Of a stretch of DNA of 64,000 nucleotides, positions 37,268-46,228 are shown one piece after another (position 1 is the stretch's first letter; the number at the start of each line of letters is the position of its first letter). The DNA lies in contig NZ_WOSY01000010.1 of assembly GCF_011516755.1 (NCBI RefSeq), forward strand, positions 1-64,000, given 5' to 3'. The notes below the pieces were generated by a model. The model did not search any database, had not been told where the DNA came from, and saw only the letters and a list, made by a program, of their open reading frames with translations. The DNA comes from Acetobacter conturbans (lineage in GTDB: Bacteria > Pseudomonadota > Alphaproteobacteria > Acetobacterales > Acetobacteraceae). The position numbers and the translations under genes are program-made.

Positions 37268-37427
37268 AGGATGTTTGCGCGAGCGGTCGGACATGTTCCC
37301 GCTTGCCACTCCGTCCCTCGTAGGACACAAAGTTTCGGTGCGGTATCGATCCGGCTCCGGCATCCGGAGGGTGGAACCGCAAATCTGGTGGCCGCTTTGG
37401 CGGCGCTAACAGTCAGGTAGAGGCACT

Positions 37428-38873
37428 ATGGCGAAAAAAGAAACCAGCTCGACCAAGGCGTCGGCTGAGGCAGTTTCCCGGGTTTTTGAGCTGATCAAGG
37501 AAAACTCCGTCGAGCTGGTCGACCTGCGCTTCACCGATCCGCGTGGAACGTGGCACCATACGACCCAGTACATCACGACGATCGAGGAAGACACCTTCAC
37601 CGAAGGCTTCATGTTCGATGGTTCGTCGATTGGTGGCTGGAAAGCTATCAACGAGAGCGACATGGTGCTGCTGCCGGATCCGGCAACGGCCGTCATGGAC
37701 CCGTTCTCCGCCAAGCCGCAGCTCATCCTGATCTGCGACATTGTCGATCCGGCCACCGGCCAGTTCTACAATCGTGACCCGCGCTCCACCGCAAAGCTGG
37801 CTGAGCAGTATCTCCAGTCCACCGGTCTTGGCGATACGGCATTCTTCGGTCCTGAAGCTGAATTTTTCGTCTTCGACAACGTGCAGTTCGGCACGGGCCC
37901 GAATTACGGCAAGTATCAGCTCGACAGCATTGAAGGCCCCGATGCTTCCCTGAAGGAATATCCGGAAGGCAATCTCGGTCATCGTCCGGGTGTAAAGGGC
38001 GGCTACTTCCCTTGCGCGCCAGTGGACAGCGAAAACGACCTTCGCGCTGAAATGCTGACGACGATGGGCGAAATGGGCCTGCCGATCGAAAAGCATCACC
38101 ACGAAGTGGCACAGTCCCAGCACGAACTCGGCACCAAGTTCGATACGCTGGTTCGCTCGGCCGACTTCATGCAGATCTACAAATACTGCGTGCACAACGT
38201 GGCCGTGTCCTACGGCAAGACGGCAACATTCATGCCGAAGCCGATCTTCGGCGACAATGGTTCGGGCATGCATGTTCACCAGTCCATCTGGAAGAACGGC
38301 AAGCCGACTTTCGCTGGCAACGGTTATGCTGATCTGTCCGATACGGCGCTTTACTACATCGGCGGCATCATCAAGCACGCCAAGGCGCTGAACGCGTTCA
38401 CCAACCCGTCCACCAACTCCTACAAGCGTCTGATCCCGGGCTTCGAAGCACCGGTTCTGCTGGCTTACTCCGCCCGCAACCGTTCCGCTTCCTGCCGTAT
38501 CCCGTATGCGACGAGCCCCAAGGCGAAGCGCGTCGAGGTTCGCTTCCCTGATCCGACCGCCAACCCGTATCTGGCATTCTCCGCAATGCTGATGGCTGGC
38601 CTCGACGGCATCAAGAACAAGATCCATCCGGGCGACGCCATGGACAAGGATCTTTACGACCTGCCGCCGGAAGAGCTGAAGCAGATCCCGACGGTTGCCG
38701 GCTCGCTGCGTGAGGCCCTTGAGTCTCTGGCTGCTGATCACGACTTCCTGCTTGCAGGCAACGTGTTCACGAAGGACCAGATCGAGAGCTACATCGAACT
38801 GAAGTGGAAAGACGTGTATCGTTTCGAGCACACGCCGCATCCGGTCGAGTTCGAGATGTATTACTCGGTCTGA
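37428..38873 (+). CDS. glnA: Glutamine synthetase type I
   Basis: A 481-residue type I synthetase forming glutamine from glutamate, ammonia and [33 protein letters not shown] and N-R-S-A-S-C-R-I-P are the active-site blocks. The adenylylation tyrosine lies in [10 protein letters not shown], so the enzyme should be turned off by GlnE under nitrogen excess with GlnB as signal. AGGTAGAGG precedes the ATG. A strong terminator follows at 38939. Confidence 0.97.
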   Translation: MAKKETSSTKASAEAVSRVFELIKENSVELVDLRFTDPRGTWHHTTQYITTIEEDTFTEGFMFDGSSIGGWKAINESDMVLLPDPATAVMDPFSAKPQLILICDIVDPATGQFYNRDPRSTAKLAEQYLQSTGLGDTAFFGPEAEFFVFDNVQFGTGPNYGKYQLDSIEGPDASLKEYPEGNLGHRPGVKGGYFPCAPVDSENDLRAEMLTTMGEMGLPIEKHHHEVAQSQHELGTKFDTLVRSADFMQIYKYCVHNVAVSYGKTATFMPKPIFGDNGSGMHVHQSIWKNGKPTFAGNGYADLSDTALYYIGGIIKHAKALNAFTNPSTNSYKRLIPGFEAPVLLAYSARNRSASCRIPYATSPKAKRVEVRFPDPTANPYLAFSAMLMAGLDGIKNKIHPGDAMDKDLYDLPPEELKQIPTVAGSLREALESLAADHDFLLAGNVFTKDQIESYIELKWKDVYRFEHTPHPVEFEMYYSV

Positions 38874-38938
38874 TCGCTTTCGCGATAAACGATCCCTTCG
38901 GTCAGGCGGCAGTTTTCTCCACCTGATCGAAGAAACGG

Positions 38939-38966
38939 AAAACGCGGCCCTCGGGTCGCGTTTTTT
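38939..38966 (+). terminator. Intrinsic terminator of glnA
   Basis: AAAACGCG and CGCGTTTT pair across GCCCTCGGGT, followed by a T-rich run. It lies 66 bp after the glnA stop. Confidence 0.88.
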
Positions 38967-39025
38967 CGTTTTCCATGACCATCAATCCGCACAGAGCAAT
39001 GGCTTCCGCAGTCATCCCAATAAAA

Positions 39026-39052
39026 AAGGGAGCATCTGACGGATGCTCCCTT
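39026..39052 (-). terminator. Intrinsic terminator of the hsp20-DUF1150 unit
   Basis: AAGGGAGCATC and GATGCTCCCTT form an 11-bp stem with a 5-nt loop. On the minus strand it is followed by TTTTTT, about 34 bp after the DUF1150 stop. Confidence 0.9.
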
Positions 39053-39085
39053 CGGGGTCATGACGGCGTCCTCACATGAAAGACT

Positions 39086-39334
39086 TCAGTGAAGCATGCC
39101 AGCCACCAGCGCATGCTCATCAATCGCCGCCCGCATCATGTCACAATCTTCCGTCGTGCCCATGAGTTGCCCGTTGGCCGCGTAGAGAGCGAACACGTCC
39201 TCTCCGAATTCAGACGCCTTTCGGACATACACCAGATTGGGCAGGCCTAGCGTCAGGAACTGAGCATCCGTCAGCTTGCGGATGTCGATCGCGCCGTTTG
39301 CGAGAGCGGCGTTCTCTGTTGCTTTGTTCTGCAT
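39086..39334 (-). CDS. DUF1150 family protein
   Basis: An 82-residue DUF1150 protein, a small family in Alphaproteobacteria that is often next to Hsp20. LTDAQFLTLGLPNLVYVR and Y-A-A-N-G-Q are the recognisable blocks. The role is unknown; the pairing suggests stress response. GGAG precedes ATG 39334; a GTG at 39340 is possible. It is 36 bp after hsp20 and is ended by the hairpin at 39026, so both are likely one transcript. Confidence 0.88.
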   Translation of the reverse strand: MQNKATENAALANGAIDIRKLTDAQFLTLGLPNLVYVRKASEFGEDVFALYAANGQLMGTTEDCDMMRAAIDEHALVAGMLH

Positions 39335-39370
39335 ATCCACTCCTCACATTGCATGCATCAAGAGATGAGG

Positions 39371-39856
39371 TCAGTCTTCGCCTATCGTGCGCACTGTCCT
39401 CGGTGTGGCTTCCACCACTCCGTCACCCGGAACAGGGCGAGCGACCGCACCTTTCTTGATATCAATACGTCTCACGCGGACTTCAGGTTCCGGCCGAAAG
39501 AGGTCGATGTTCAGAAGCCCGTTATCGAGCCACGCTCCGCCGATATCGATTCCTTCAGCAAGAACGAAGGATTTCTGGAACTGACGTGCCGCAATCCCCC
39601 GATGGAGAAAGACACGCCCCTGCAAATCCTCGGACTGTCGGCCACGGATGACCAGCTGGTTGTCTTCCTGCGTAATCTGCAGGTCTTCCATCGTGAACCC
39701 GGCAACGGCGAGCGTGATTCTCAGCGCCGATGCACTGATCTGCTCGATATTGTACGGCGGATACCCGTCGCCTGATGATTTCGACGCTCGTTCAAGCATC
39801 GTCTCAAGATGATCGAATCCAAGAAACATCGGTGAACCAAAAACTCTTCCTGACAT
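39371..39856 (-). CDS. Small heat shock protein (Hsp20/IbpA-like)
   Basis: A 161-residue small heat shock protein. The alpha-crystallin domain (about residues 35-125) has P-P-Y-N-I-E, L-A-V-A-G-F, D-L-Q-I-T, a QLVIRGRQ strand and the A-x-x-x-x-G-L-L-N-I-D-L motif (L-D-N-G-L-L-N-I-D-L). It holds unfolding proteins in solution until other chaperones act. GGAGG precedes the ATG at 39856. The leader can fold over this ribosome site and a sigma-32-like promoter lies upstream. Co-transcribed with DUF1150. Confidence 0.93.
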   Translation of the reverse strand: MSGRVFGSPMFLGFDHLETMLERASKSSGDGYPPYNIEQISASALRITLAVAGFTMEDLQITQEDNQLVIRGRQSEDLQGRVFLHRGIAARQFQKSFVLAEGIDIGGAWLDNGLLNIDLFRPEPEVRVRRIDIKKGAVARPVPGDGVVEATPRTVRTIGED

Positions 39857-39860
39857 GTCA

Positions 39861-39904
39861 GCCTCCTCCAGTGAGCGAGACACCTGCGCCAGCCCCACTG
39901 AGGC
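39861..39904 (-). promoter_or_regulatory. Candidate RNA thermometer in the hsp20 leader
   Basis: GCCTCAGTG (39896-39904, read on the minus strand) can pair with CACTGGAGGAGGC at 39861-39873, which contains the GGAGG ribosome site. Pairing is CAGTG/CACTG plus CCT/AGG with one bulged G, or GCCTC/GAGGC with a larger bulge. A bulged G against the Shine-Dalgarno is typical of ROSE-type thermometers. Inference from pairing only. Confidence 0.5.
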
Positions 39905-39922
39905 AACCGGCGTTGGTTCAAC

Positions 39923-39950
39923 ATATGGACCACCTACTCCCAGTTGCAAG
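39923..39950 (-). promoter_or_regulatory. Sigma-32-like heat shock promoter of hsp20
   Basis: On the minus strand, CTTGCAA at 39944-39950 and TCCATAT at 39923-39929 are 14 bases apart, close to the E. coli sigma-32 consensus CTTGAAA-N11-16-CCCCATNT. It lies 67-94 bases before the hsp20 start. Confidence 0.6.
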
Positions 39951-40039
39951 AGCCCCCACCCTCCGCACCTCCGACGCGCGCACTTTCTTCTCGTCGCCAA
40001 AGACGACGGCAGCTAAGGAAAACTGCCGTTTTTCTACTG

Positions 40040-41062
40040 TCAGCGCGGAGAGTGTCCCTGCTTTTTCCCCATGAAATCCTTCAGAACCGTCATCTGCGGC
40101 TTTTCGGTTCCATCCTTTGAAGGCTCGATCGAATACATGTAGTTGCCCCAGAGCGGGCCACCCGCCCAGTAGGTCCAGCCATACCAGACATCCGCCGTCT
40201 GCCCGACAAACGTGAGGGCCGCCCGCAGATCCGCGAGACAGCCCTCGTTGCCGCTGACACCGAACTCTCCCAGCAATCCTCTCGCGTGGTGGGCCCGAAG
40301 CCAGTCCGTAAAGGGAGAGAGGCGGCCAACGACCTGATCCACCGGCACGCAGTCAGGCGAGGTGCCGGAGTGATCCCGATCGAAATACTGGTGCGCCTCG
40401 AAGATCATGGCCTTTCCGGGGTCGTGAAGGCCAGCGAGCGCCTCACCATTCACCTGCGGGAAATTATGCGCGCCATCCCATTGTATCCCCGACACGGAGA
40501 TCGTGTTCTTCACATCCTTCGCCCGCAAGGCGTTGATGACCTGCTGCTCGATCGCCGCCCATTCCTGCGCGGAGGATTGCTTGGGCTCGTTCATCAGACC
40601 GAAGACCACGGACCTGTCCCGTCCGAAAACCTGGGCGAGCCGTTGCCAGACATCCACGAATGCCGTGACCGGGACCGTATCCGATCCAATCAGCGCGCCG
40701 TGATACTGGCCGTAATTATGCAGATCGAGAATGACGGTGGCATGGGCAGCTTTCGCATCCGCGACGAAATCCCGGATATGCCCAAGATAATTCGGATCAA
40801 GACCGGCAAAAAGCTCCGGCTGCAACCGCTCCCAAAGGAACGGCAGACGAAAAAATTTTATGCCGTGGCCGGTGTAATATGAGATTTCGTCTTTTTTCGG
40901 GAACATGTAATCCCAGTTATCCCGACCGGGAATTTTCCCGCTGCCAAAAGCCGCTCCCTCGAGATTGATGCCGGGAAGAGGCTCGGCCCAGGCCGATGTC
41001 GCCGTCCCACATGCAACCCCGAGAACAGTCGCGAATCCGCAAATAAGAGGTTTCATCATCAT
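40040..41062 (-). CDS. Exported GH5 glycosidase (endoglucanase-type)
   Basis: A 340-residue exported glycosidase with a signal peptide ending near Ala26. The GH5 core is clear: F-F-R-L-P-F-L-W-E-R near residue 70, I-L-D-L-H-N-Y with the conserved histidine, G-L-M-N-E-P with acid/base Glu159 and L-L-G-E-F-G with nucleophile Glu266. F-E-A-H-Q-Y-F-D-R-D is another conserved block. Members hydrolyse cellulose or other beta-glucans; the substrate is not set. Three ATG codons start the gene; the third best fits an AGGA. It lies upstream of, and opposite to, the GumK-like gene. Confidence 0.86.
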   Translation of the reverse strand: MMMKPLICGFATVLGVACGTATSAWAEPLPGINLEGAAFGSGKIPGRDNWDYMFPKKDEISYYTGHGIKFFRLPFLWERLQPELFAGLDPNYLGHIRDFVADAKAAHATVILDLHNYGQYHGALIGSDTVPVTAFVDVWQRLAQVFGRDRSVVFGLMNEPKQSSAQEWAAIEQQVINALRAKDVKNTISVSGIQWDGAHNFPQVNGEALAGLHDPGKAMIFEAHQYFDRDHSGTSPDCVPVDQVVGRLSPFTDWLRAHHARGLLGEFGVSGNEGCLADLRAALTFVGQTADVWYGWTYWAGGPLWGNYMYSIEPSKDGTEKPQMTVLKDFMGKKQGHSPR

Positions 41063-41234
41063 TTCCTGACCAAAGAATGGTTAGCTGGATGCGAATACTA
41101 GCGGGTCACCGGCTCCATCCCGCTCCCGTTCTCCTTTTGCCCCGTTGATCATCGCGTAAGGAATGACGATTATCCTCCCGCGACCAAAACCGGGACGCCC
41201 CAGCGCGGCTTACGATAAACGGAGAGAACTCTTC

Positions 41235-42380
41235 ATGGCCAATTTCCTCGTTCTCTCGGTGCATGACTTCCGCTCACGCCGCAAGGCCAGCGTGCATTTC
41301 ATTGCCAGTGAACTGGCGAAGCGGGGTCATGTCCGTTTTTACTCCACCGGCCTCAGCCGTCTGTCCGAACATCGCGGGGACACACGTCTGGATCTCCGTG
41401 ACCGGGCCAATCGGGTCGAGATCGTCAACGGCGTGGAATGTTACCTCCAGCGCTGGGCCTGGCATCCGTTCCGTCTCATGAACCCACGCCTTCGGCCTCT
41501 CGAAGAGGCCATGTTCCTCCTCTATCGCCGGACAATGCCCGCCACCCTGAAACGCTGGATTCAGGAGGCCGACACCGTCTTCATCGAATCCGGAATGGCG
41601 GCGATCTACGTCGCGGACGTAAAACGCCTCAATCCGAAAGCAAAGATCGTCTATCTTGCTTCCGATGACCTCGCCGTGGTGGGGGCCGCCCAGACCATCC
41701 AGCGTGATTTCACGCGGAACTTCGATAAAATCGACCTCGTCCGCCTTCCCTCGCGCCTGCTGCTGGACGGCATGCCCCACGCCCGAAATTCCATTTTCGC
41801 ACCGCAAGGCATCGACCGGGAGCTGATGGAACGGCCACGTCCCTCCCCCTTCAAGGACCGCAAAGCCTGTGTCTCCATCGGCTCGATGCTGTTCGACGTG
41901 AACTTTTTCAATATGGCCGCCCCGGCATTTCCCGACCTGGATTTTCATGTCATCGGTGCGGGTCGTCCGGCAGAAGCTCTCGAGAAACGCCCGAACATCA
42001 TCGTCCATGACGAGATGCCGTTCGAAGAGACCCTCGGTTATGTGCAGAACTGCGCGTTCGGGATTGCCCCTTACAAGAGCGCCGATACCCCGCGCTACCT
42101 GCTGGATACATCGCTCAAACTGAAGCAGTTCGCCTTTTTCGGAAAACCCGCTGTCTGCCCGGAATTCGCGGCAGGGGATGAAAAAGGCCGCTTCGGGTAC
42201 ACCCCCGGCGACAAAGCCTCCATCCTCGCAGCCATTCGCGACGCTCTGGCATGCACAGAGGCCATCTCACTCGAGCTGCCTACATGGGCCGAGGTGGTTG
42301 ACCGACTACTTTCACCTCAGCGCTTCCCGGAACACCGCATCTTCCCCGAACAGGAAACCGGGAAGATGCAGGCGCCGTAA
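41235..42380 (+). CDS. GumK-like glucuronosyltransferase
   Basis: A 381-residue GT-B glycosyltransferase of the GumK family (GT70). Its N-terminal block V-H-D-F-R-S-R-R-K-A-S-V-H-F and Y-L-A-S-D-D-L-A-V, then G-A-G-R-P and F-G-I-A-P-Y-K-S, match GumK. GumK transfers glucuronate from UDP-glucuronate to a lipid-linked oligosaccharide; a homologue acts in acetan synthesis in acetic acid bacteria. The start at 41235 follows GGAGAG; the frame is open to 41163. Only one other sugar transferase gene is near, so this is not a complete exopolysaccharide operon. Confidence 0.85.
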   Translation: MANFLVLSVHDFRSRRKASVHFIASELAKRGHVRFYSTGLSRLSEHRGDTRLDLRDRANRVEIVNGVECYLQRWAWHPFRLMNPRLRPLEEAMFLLYRRTMPATLKRWIQEADTVFIESGMAAIYVADVKRLNPKAKIVYLASDDLAVVGAAQTIQRDFTRNFDKIDLVRLPSRLLLDGMPHARNSIFAPQGIDRELMERPRPSPFKDRKACVSIGSMLFDVNFFNMAAPAFPDLDFHVIGAGRPAEALEKRPNIIVHDEMPFEETLGYVQNCAFGIAPYKSADTPRYLLDTSLKLKQFAFFGKPAVCPEFAAGDEKGRFGYTPGDKASILAAIRDALACTEAISLELPTWAEVVDRLLSPQRFPEHRIFPEQETGKMQAP

Positions 42381-42635
42381 CGACTTACCGATGCGCCAGC
42401 CCGACCCGCCTTTGGGAACACGCACCCGATCGGAGTGTATTTTCATCCGAAAAGGCTGCCGCCCTCCCGCCAAAAGGCAATGTCCTGTGGATCCCTGTCT
42501 GTCACGTTTCCGGTCACTCACTGAACGTTCCAACCACAATCCGAATTCACGGATTCCTCTGACAGCGTTCGCATGTGTGAAAATTGACAGGACAGGCGCA
42601 GTCCACGCAGTGTCGCCTGCCACCGGAGATATGCT

Positions 42636-43778
42636 GTGACGAAAATCGATGTTCTGATTCCTGCCTATAACTGCAAGGATTATATAACTCAGGCTCTCAG
42701 AAGCATTCAGGATCAAACGGTCCGTGATATCCGCCTCATTGTCGTCGATGACGGTTCGACTGACGGAACCGGAGCCATCGTCCAGGCAGCAGCAAGCGCA
42801 GATTCCCGCATCGTTTATCATCGGCAGGACAATGCCGGCATTGTGGCCGCCATGAATGCTGGTCTGGCCCTTTGCACGGCACCTTTCGTCGCACGCATGG
42901 ATGGCGACGACATTTCCTACGCTGATCGGTTCGAAAAGCAGCTGGCCTATCTGGAAGCGCACCCCAACTGCACGGGTGTCGGGTGCCGCGTTCGCCATAT
43001 AGATGAACATTCCGCACCATTAGGAACGACGTCAAAACTCAAGGATATGGCGCTCGCCAACTGTTTTTCGTTCCCGGCTATAGAGCCCTACATCATTCAT
43101 CCGATGCTGATGGCTCCGCGCGCCGCCATCGAAAAGGCCGGGGGCTACAGGCCTGTCTATAACGCGGAAGATTCCGACCTGTACTGGCGTCTGAAGGATC
43201 TCGGTGATCTTCACGTCATTGACGCTGTCCTTGGTGATTACCGGATGCATTCCGGTTCCGTCTCATCGGCATCCATTGTGAATGGCCGACAGCAGGCTGT
43301 CTGGTCCCAGCTTGCTGCGCTCTCCGAACAGAGACGCCAGCAGAAGAAACCGGATATCGCCTTTACGCTGGAATTCGCAGCCCGCATTCGTTCCCAGAAA
43401 AGCTTGCAGGACATCCTTCAGGCCGCAACCGCAGACATGCCTGAATCAGATCGGTTCTGGCTTACGGCGGCCACATGCGCGAAGCTGCTGGAACTTTGCT
43501 ATTATCGTCCTTTCGAGCCGGATCGCGGGGATATCCAGTATATCGTAGGCCTGCACAAGCTCTATCCCGAAACCAGCCAGCAGGCCCATTTCAATGTGCT
43601 GAAAGAAGCCGAACTCTCGGCCGGCATCCGACTGCTGCTGTCGGTGCGCATAGCGGACGCCATCACGCTGGTAGGAATCCGGAACGTTCCGGTCTTGCTG
43701 GTCCGGTCCCTGTTTCGGATTGCGATGCCTGAAAGCCTGAAGGAAAAAATCAAGAAAGCGACCGGGCGCTCGAACTGA
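42636..43778 (+). CDS. Glycosyltransferase family 2
   Basis: A 380-residue GT-A enzyme. I-P-A-Y-N-C near residue 9, V-V-D-D-G-S-T-D-G-T at 37-46 and A-R-M-D-G-D-D (DxD-like) at 89-95 are the nucleotide-sugar site; N-A-E-D-S-D-L-Y-W-R-L holds the E-D acceptor-side motif. The last 150 residues are an alpha-helical extension without known domain. It starts with a GTG at 42636, 255 bp after the GumK-like gene, on the same strand. A joint role in cell-surface polysaccharide is inferred. Substrate unknown. Confidence 0.85.
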   Translation: MTKIDVLIPAYNCKDYITQALRSIQDQTVRDIRLIVVDDGSTDGTGAIVQAAASADSRIVYHRQDNAGIVAAMNAGLALCTAPFVARMDGDDISYADRFEKQLAYLEAHPNCTGVGCRVRHIDEHSAPLGTTSKLKDMALANCFSFPAIEPYIIHPMLMAPRAAIEKAGGYRPVYNAEDSDLYWRLKDLGDLHVIDAVLGDYRMHSGSVSSASIVNGRQQAVWSQLAALSEQRRQQKKPDIAFTLEFAARIRSQKSLQDILQAATADMPESDRFWLTAATCAKLLELCYYRPFEPDRGDIQYIVGLHKLYPETSQQAHFNVLKEAELSAGIRLLLSVRIADAITLVGIRNVPVLLVRSLFRIAMPESLKEKIKKATGRSN

Positions 43779-43826
43779 CCGGATTCTGTGTAGGAATGGC
43801 CGCTTCGAAGAAGCGGCATCCCACCG

Positions 43827-44561
43827 TCAGAGTCGTCCTGACTGCTTGAGGCTGGCCCAGCTTCCTCCATGAAGCGCGAAGACATCATGGAGCGTGATGG
43901 CCAGCAACCCTCCGCCGCGCAGCAGTTCACGAGCCAGAGGTTCATCCGCGCCAACCGCCTTGCGCGGCTCAATACCTTCACCGCACAGACGAATAAGAAT
44001 CAGCGCCGTCGCATGGACTTCCAGCGCACGCCGGATGATTCCGGTCGCTTCCTGCGTGGTCTCCCGCGCCTGCCCGGAGCCACTCGTGAGAACGAGTTCA
44101 TCCGCCAGCAACCGGTTGCGATTGTCGAGAAACAGCGCCCGTAACTGCCCTGGCACGGCCCCTTCAAGAGCTGTATCGAAATAGGTGAGGAGCGATTCCC
44201 AGTTTCCAAGCTGCGGACGTTCCCGAGCTTCGGCTCCCGCCAGTCGCCGCGCGGCCAAGGCGGACAGCCTGATCGCAGCGCTACAATCGCTATTGACGCC
44301 CGCACTCTTCAGGGCGCCAACAGGCGCAGAGATTACGGCTGCCAGAGAACCAAATTCGTTGATCAGCGCCTTCGCCTGCGGCTTCGTATCCCCGCGTGGC
44401 GTGCCGTAAAACAGCAGCATCTCCAGCACTTCATAATCCGCCAGCACTTCCGGGCCTTTGGAAATCACACGCTCCCGCATGCGTTGGCGGTGACCGTAAG
44501 GCCCCGTACTCGCAAACGGTGCGCGTGAGGCCGGCTTCGGATCTGGCGTTGGGGCGTCCAT
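43827..44561 (-). CDS. radC: RadC-like protein with degenerate JAB/MPN domain
   Basis: A 244-residue RadC homologue. The N-terminal helix-hairpin-helix part is normal: GPEVLADYEVLEMLLFY, KALINEFGSLAAV, then VNSDCSAAIRLS. The C-terminal JAB part keeps L-F-L-D-N-R-N-R-L and A-T-G-I-I-R-R-A-L-E, but the H-N-H-P-S-G-D-P-x-P-S metal motif is replaced by I-R-L-C-G-E-G-I-E-P and the later D is gone. It is probably not a metalloprotease. The name keeps the family; a role in repair is not established in any case. It converges on the GT2 gene. Confidence 0.8.
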   Translation of the reverse strand: MDAPTPDPKPASRAPFASTGPYGHRQRMRERVISKGPEVLADYEVLEMLLFYGTPRGDTKPQAKALINEFGSLAAVISAPVGALKSAGVNSDCSAAIRLSALAARRLAGAEARERPQLGNWESLLTYFDTALEGAVPGQLRALFLDNRNRLLADELVLTSGSGQARETTQEATGIIRRALEVHATALILIRLCGEGIEPRKAVGADEPLARELLRGGGLLAITLHDVFALHGGSWASLKQSGRL

Positions 44562-44644
44562 CAGGAAACAATGTCACCGAACGGACGGAGCGCCAAGCCT
44601 GATGATATGTGCCCCGCGAGCCTAAAAAATGCCCCGCGCGCGCC

Positions 44645-46228
44645 TCAGTGGGCGCCCCGCGACCCGCCGCCGCTTTTCATGGGGGAGAGGAGGAAGCAGA
44701 AAGGGACCACGCAGAATGCCACAAGGCCAAAGATCATGAACGCCTCATTATAGGCGAGCATCGCCACCTGCTGGCCGAAATCCACGTAGAGATGGTGCGT
44801 CGCGATTGCGTTCCCCTGCGCCTGATGATTGTGATCAAGGGCGACCTGCCGTCCGCGAGCAAGATACTCGTTGTAGGGCTGATGAAACGGCGTCATCCAG
44901 TGAACCATATCCGACTGGTGCGCCTGTCGCCGCTCAATGATGAGGGCCGTGGCACCAGAGATACTCAGGGAGCCGAAGAAGTTTCGCACCATTGAGAAGA
45001 GCGCCGAGGCATCCGCATTCATCTCACGAGGAAGAGTCGCGTACGCAATGGTTGAAAGCGGAACGAACAGGAAGGCGAGACACGCCGTCTGACTCATGCG
45101 GAAGAACACGAGATGCCGGAAATCCAGCCCCGGCACGAGATGTGCGGACCAGAACAACGCGCATCCCATCAGCCCGAACCCAAGGGCAATCACCGAACGG
45201 ATCGGCATGATCGTCATCATTTTACCCACGATGGGAATGAGAACGATGACCGCCATGCCACCGGGGGACAGGAGCAGACCGGACAGTGTCGCCGTATAGC
45301 CCATCACCTGCTGCGCGAACTGCGGCACGATGATCGCCGCCGAATAGAGCAGCGCACCCATCGCCGCCATCAAAAGCGTGGCGACGGCGAAGTTCCGGTC
45401 CTTGAACACCCGCAGATCCACAGCAGGACGCTTGGTCCGGAGCAGCCAGAAGACGGCGCCCACAAGACCTATGGCGGCCAGAACTGCCATCACACAGATG
45501 AAGTTCGACCCAAACCAGTCATCATCCTCACCACGGTCCACCATGACCTCGAGGCAGCCGAATCCGAGCGTGATCAGGCTGATCCCGATCACGTCGATGG
45601 GTTCGTGCCGCTTCTTCGCCCACGGCGGGTCTTCCACCAGAAAGCCCACCGCAATCGTGGTGAGAATACCGAACGGCACATTGATGAAGAAAATCCAGCG
45701 CCAGGAATAATTGTCGGTGATCCAGCCGCCGAGTGTCGGGCCAAGCACCGGCCCCACCACGGCGGCGATGGCCGTCAGGCCGAATGCCGCCGCGCGCTTC
45801 TCAGGAGGAAAGACGTCAAGAATGATAGATTGCTGGTTCGGCTGGAGGCCGCCTCCGAAGAAGCCCTGCAACAGCCGGAATATGATCAGTTCGGCAAGAC
45901 TGTTCGAAACACCGCACAGAAAGGACGTCACGGTGAACATCGCAATGCACACCATGAAGTAGAGCTTGCGCCCGAACAACTTTCCCAGCCATCCGGAAAT
46001 GGTCAGAACGATGCCGTTGGCCACAAGATAGGAGGTCAGCGTCCAGGTGGCGTCATCATAAGTGCTGGAAAGACTGCCCGCGATGTGCGGCAGGGACACG
46101 TTGACGATCGTCGTGTCGAGAATTTCCATGAACGCTGCCATCGTCACGACAAAGGCGACGAGCCACGGATTATATTTGGGCTTCCAGGCCTCGTCCTTTT
46201 TTTCGACGGCGCCCGCGGCCGCGCTCAT
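44645..46228 (-). CDS. emrB: DHA2-family multidrug efflux MFS transporter (EmrB-like)
   Basis: A 527-residue, 14-helix major facilitator. L-D-T-T-I-V-N-V-S-L-P-H-I-A-G near residue 37 (motif D1) and W-L-G-K-L-F-G-R-K (motif A) are typical of DHA2 exporters. T-W-T-L-T-S-Y-L-V and G-G-G-L-Q-P-N-Q-Q-S fit EmrB. It pumps drugs or organic acids out using proton motive force with EmrA as periplasmic adaptor. ATG overlaps the emrA stop (ATGA). In an acid-producing organism weak acids are plausible clients, but this is not shown. Confidence 0.9.
   Translation of the reverse strand: MSAAAGAVEKKDEAWKPKYNPWLVAFVVTMAAFMEILDTTIVNVSLPHIAGSLSSTYDDATWTLTSYLVANGIVLTISGWLGKLFGRKLYFMVCIAMFTVTSFLCGVSNSLAELIIFRLLQGFFGGGLQPNQQSIILDVFPPEKRAAAFGLTAIAAVVGPVLGPTLGGWITDNYSWRWIFFINVPFGILTTIAVGFLVEDPPWAKKRHEPIDVIGISLITLGFGCLEVMVDRGEDDDWFGSNFICVMAVLAAIGLVGAVFWLLRTKRPAVDLRVFKDRNFAVATLLMAAMGALLYSAAIIVPQFAQQVMGYTATLSGLLLSPGGMAVIVLIPIVGKMMTIMPIRSVIALGFGLMGCALFWSAHLVPGLDFRHLVFFRMSQTACLAFLFVPLSTIAYATLPREMNADASALFSMVRNFFGSLSISGATALIIERRQAHQSDMVHWMTPFHQPYNEYLARGRQVALDHNHQAQGNAIATHHLYVDFGQQVAMLAYNEAFMIFGLVAFCVVPFCFLLSPMKSGGGSRGAH

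Noticed and set aside
37413..38840. 475-codon antisense frame over glnA
   Set aside because: Shadow of a GC-rich gene with strong codon bias; no motifs, and glnA on the other strand is certain.
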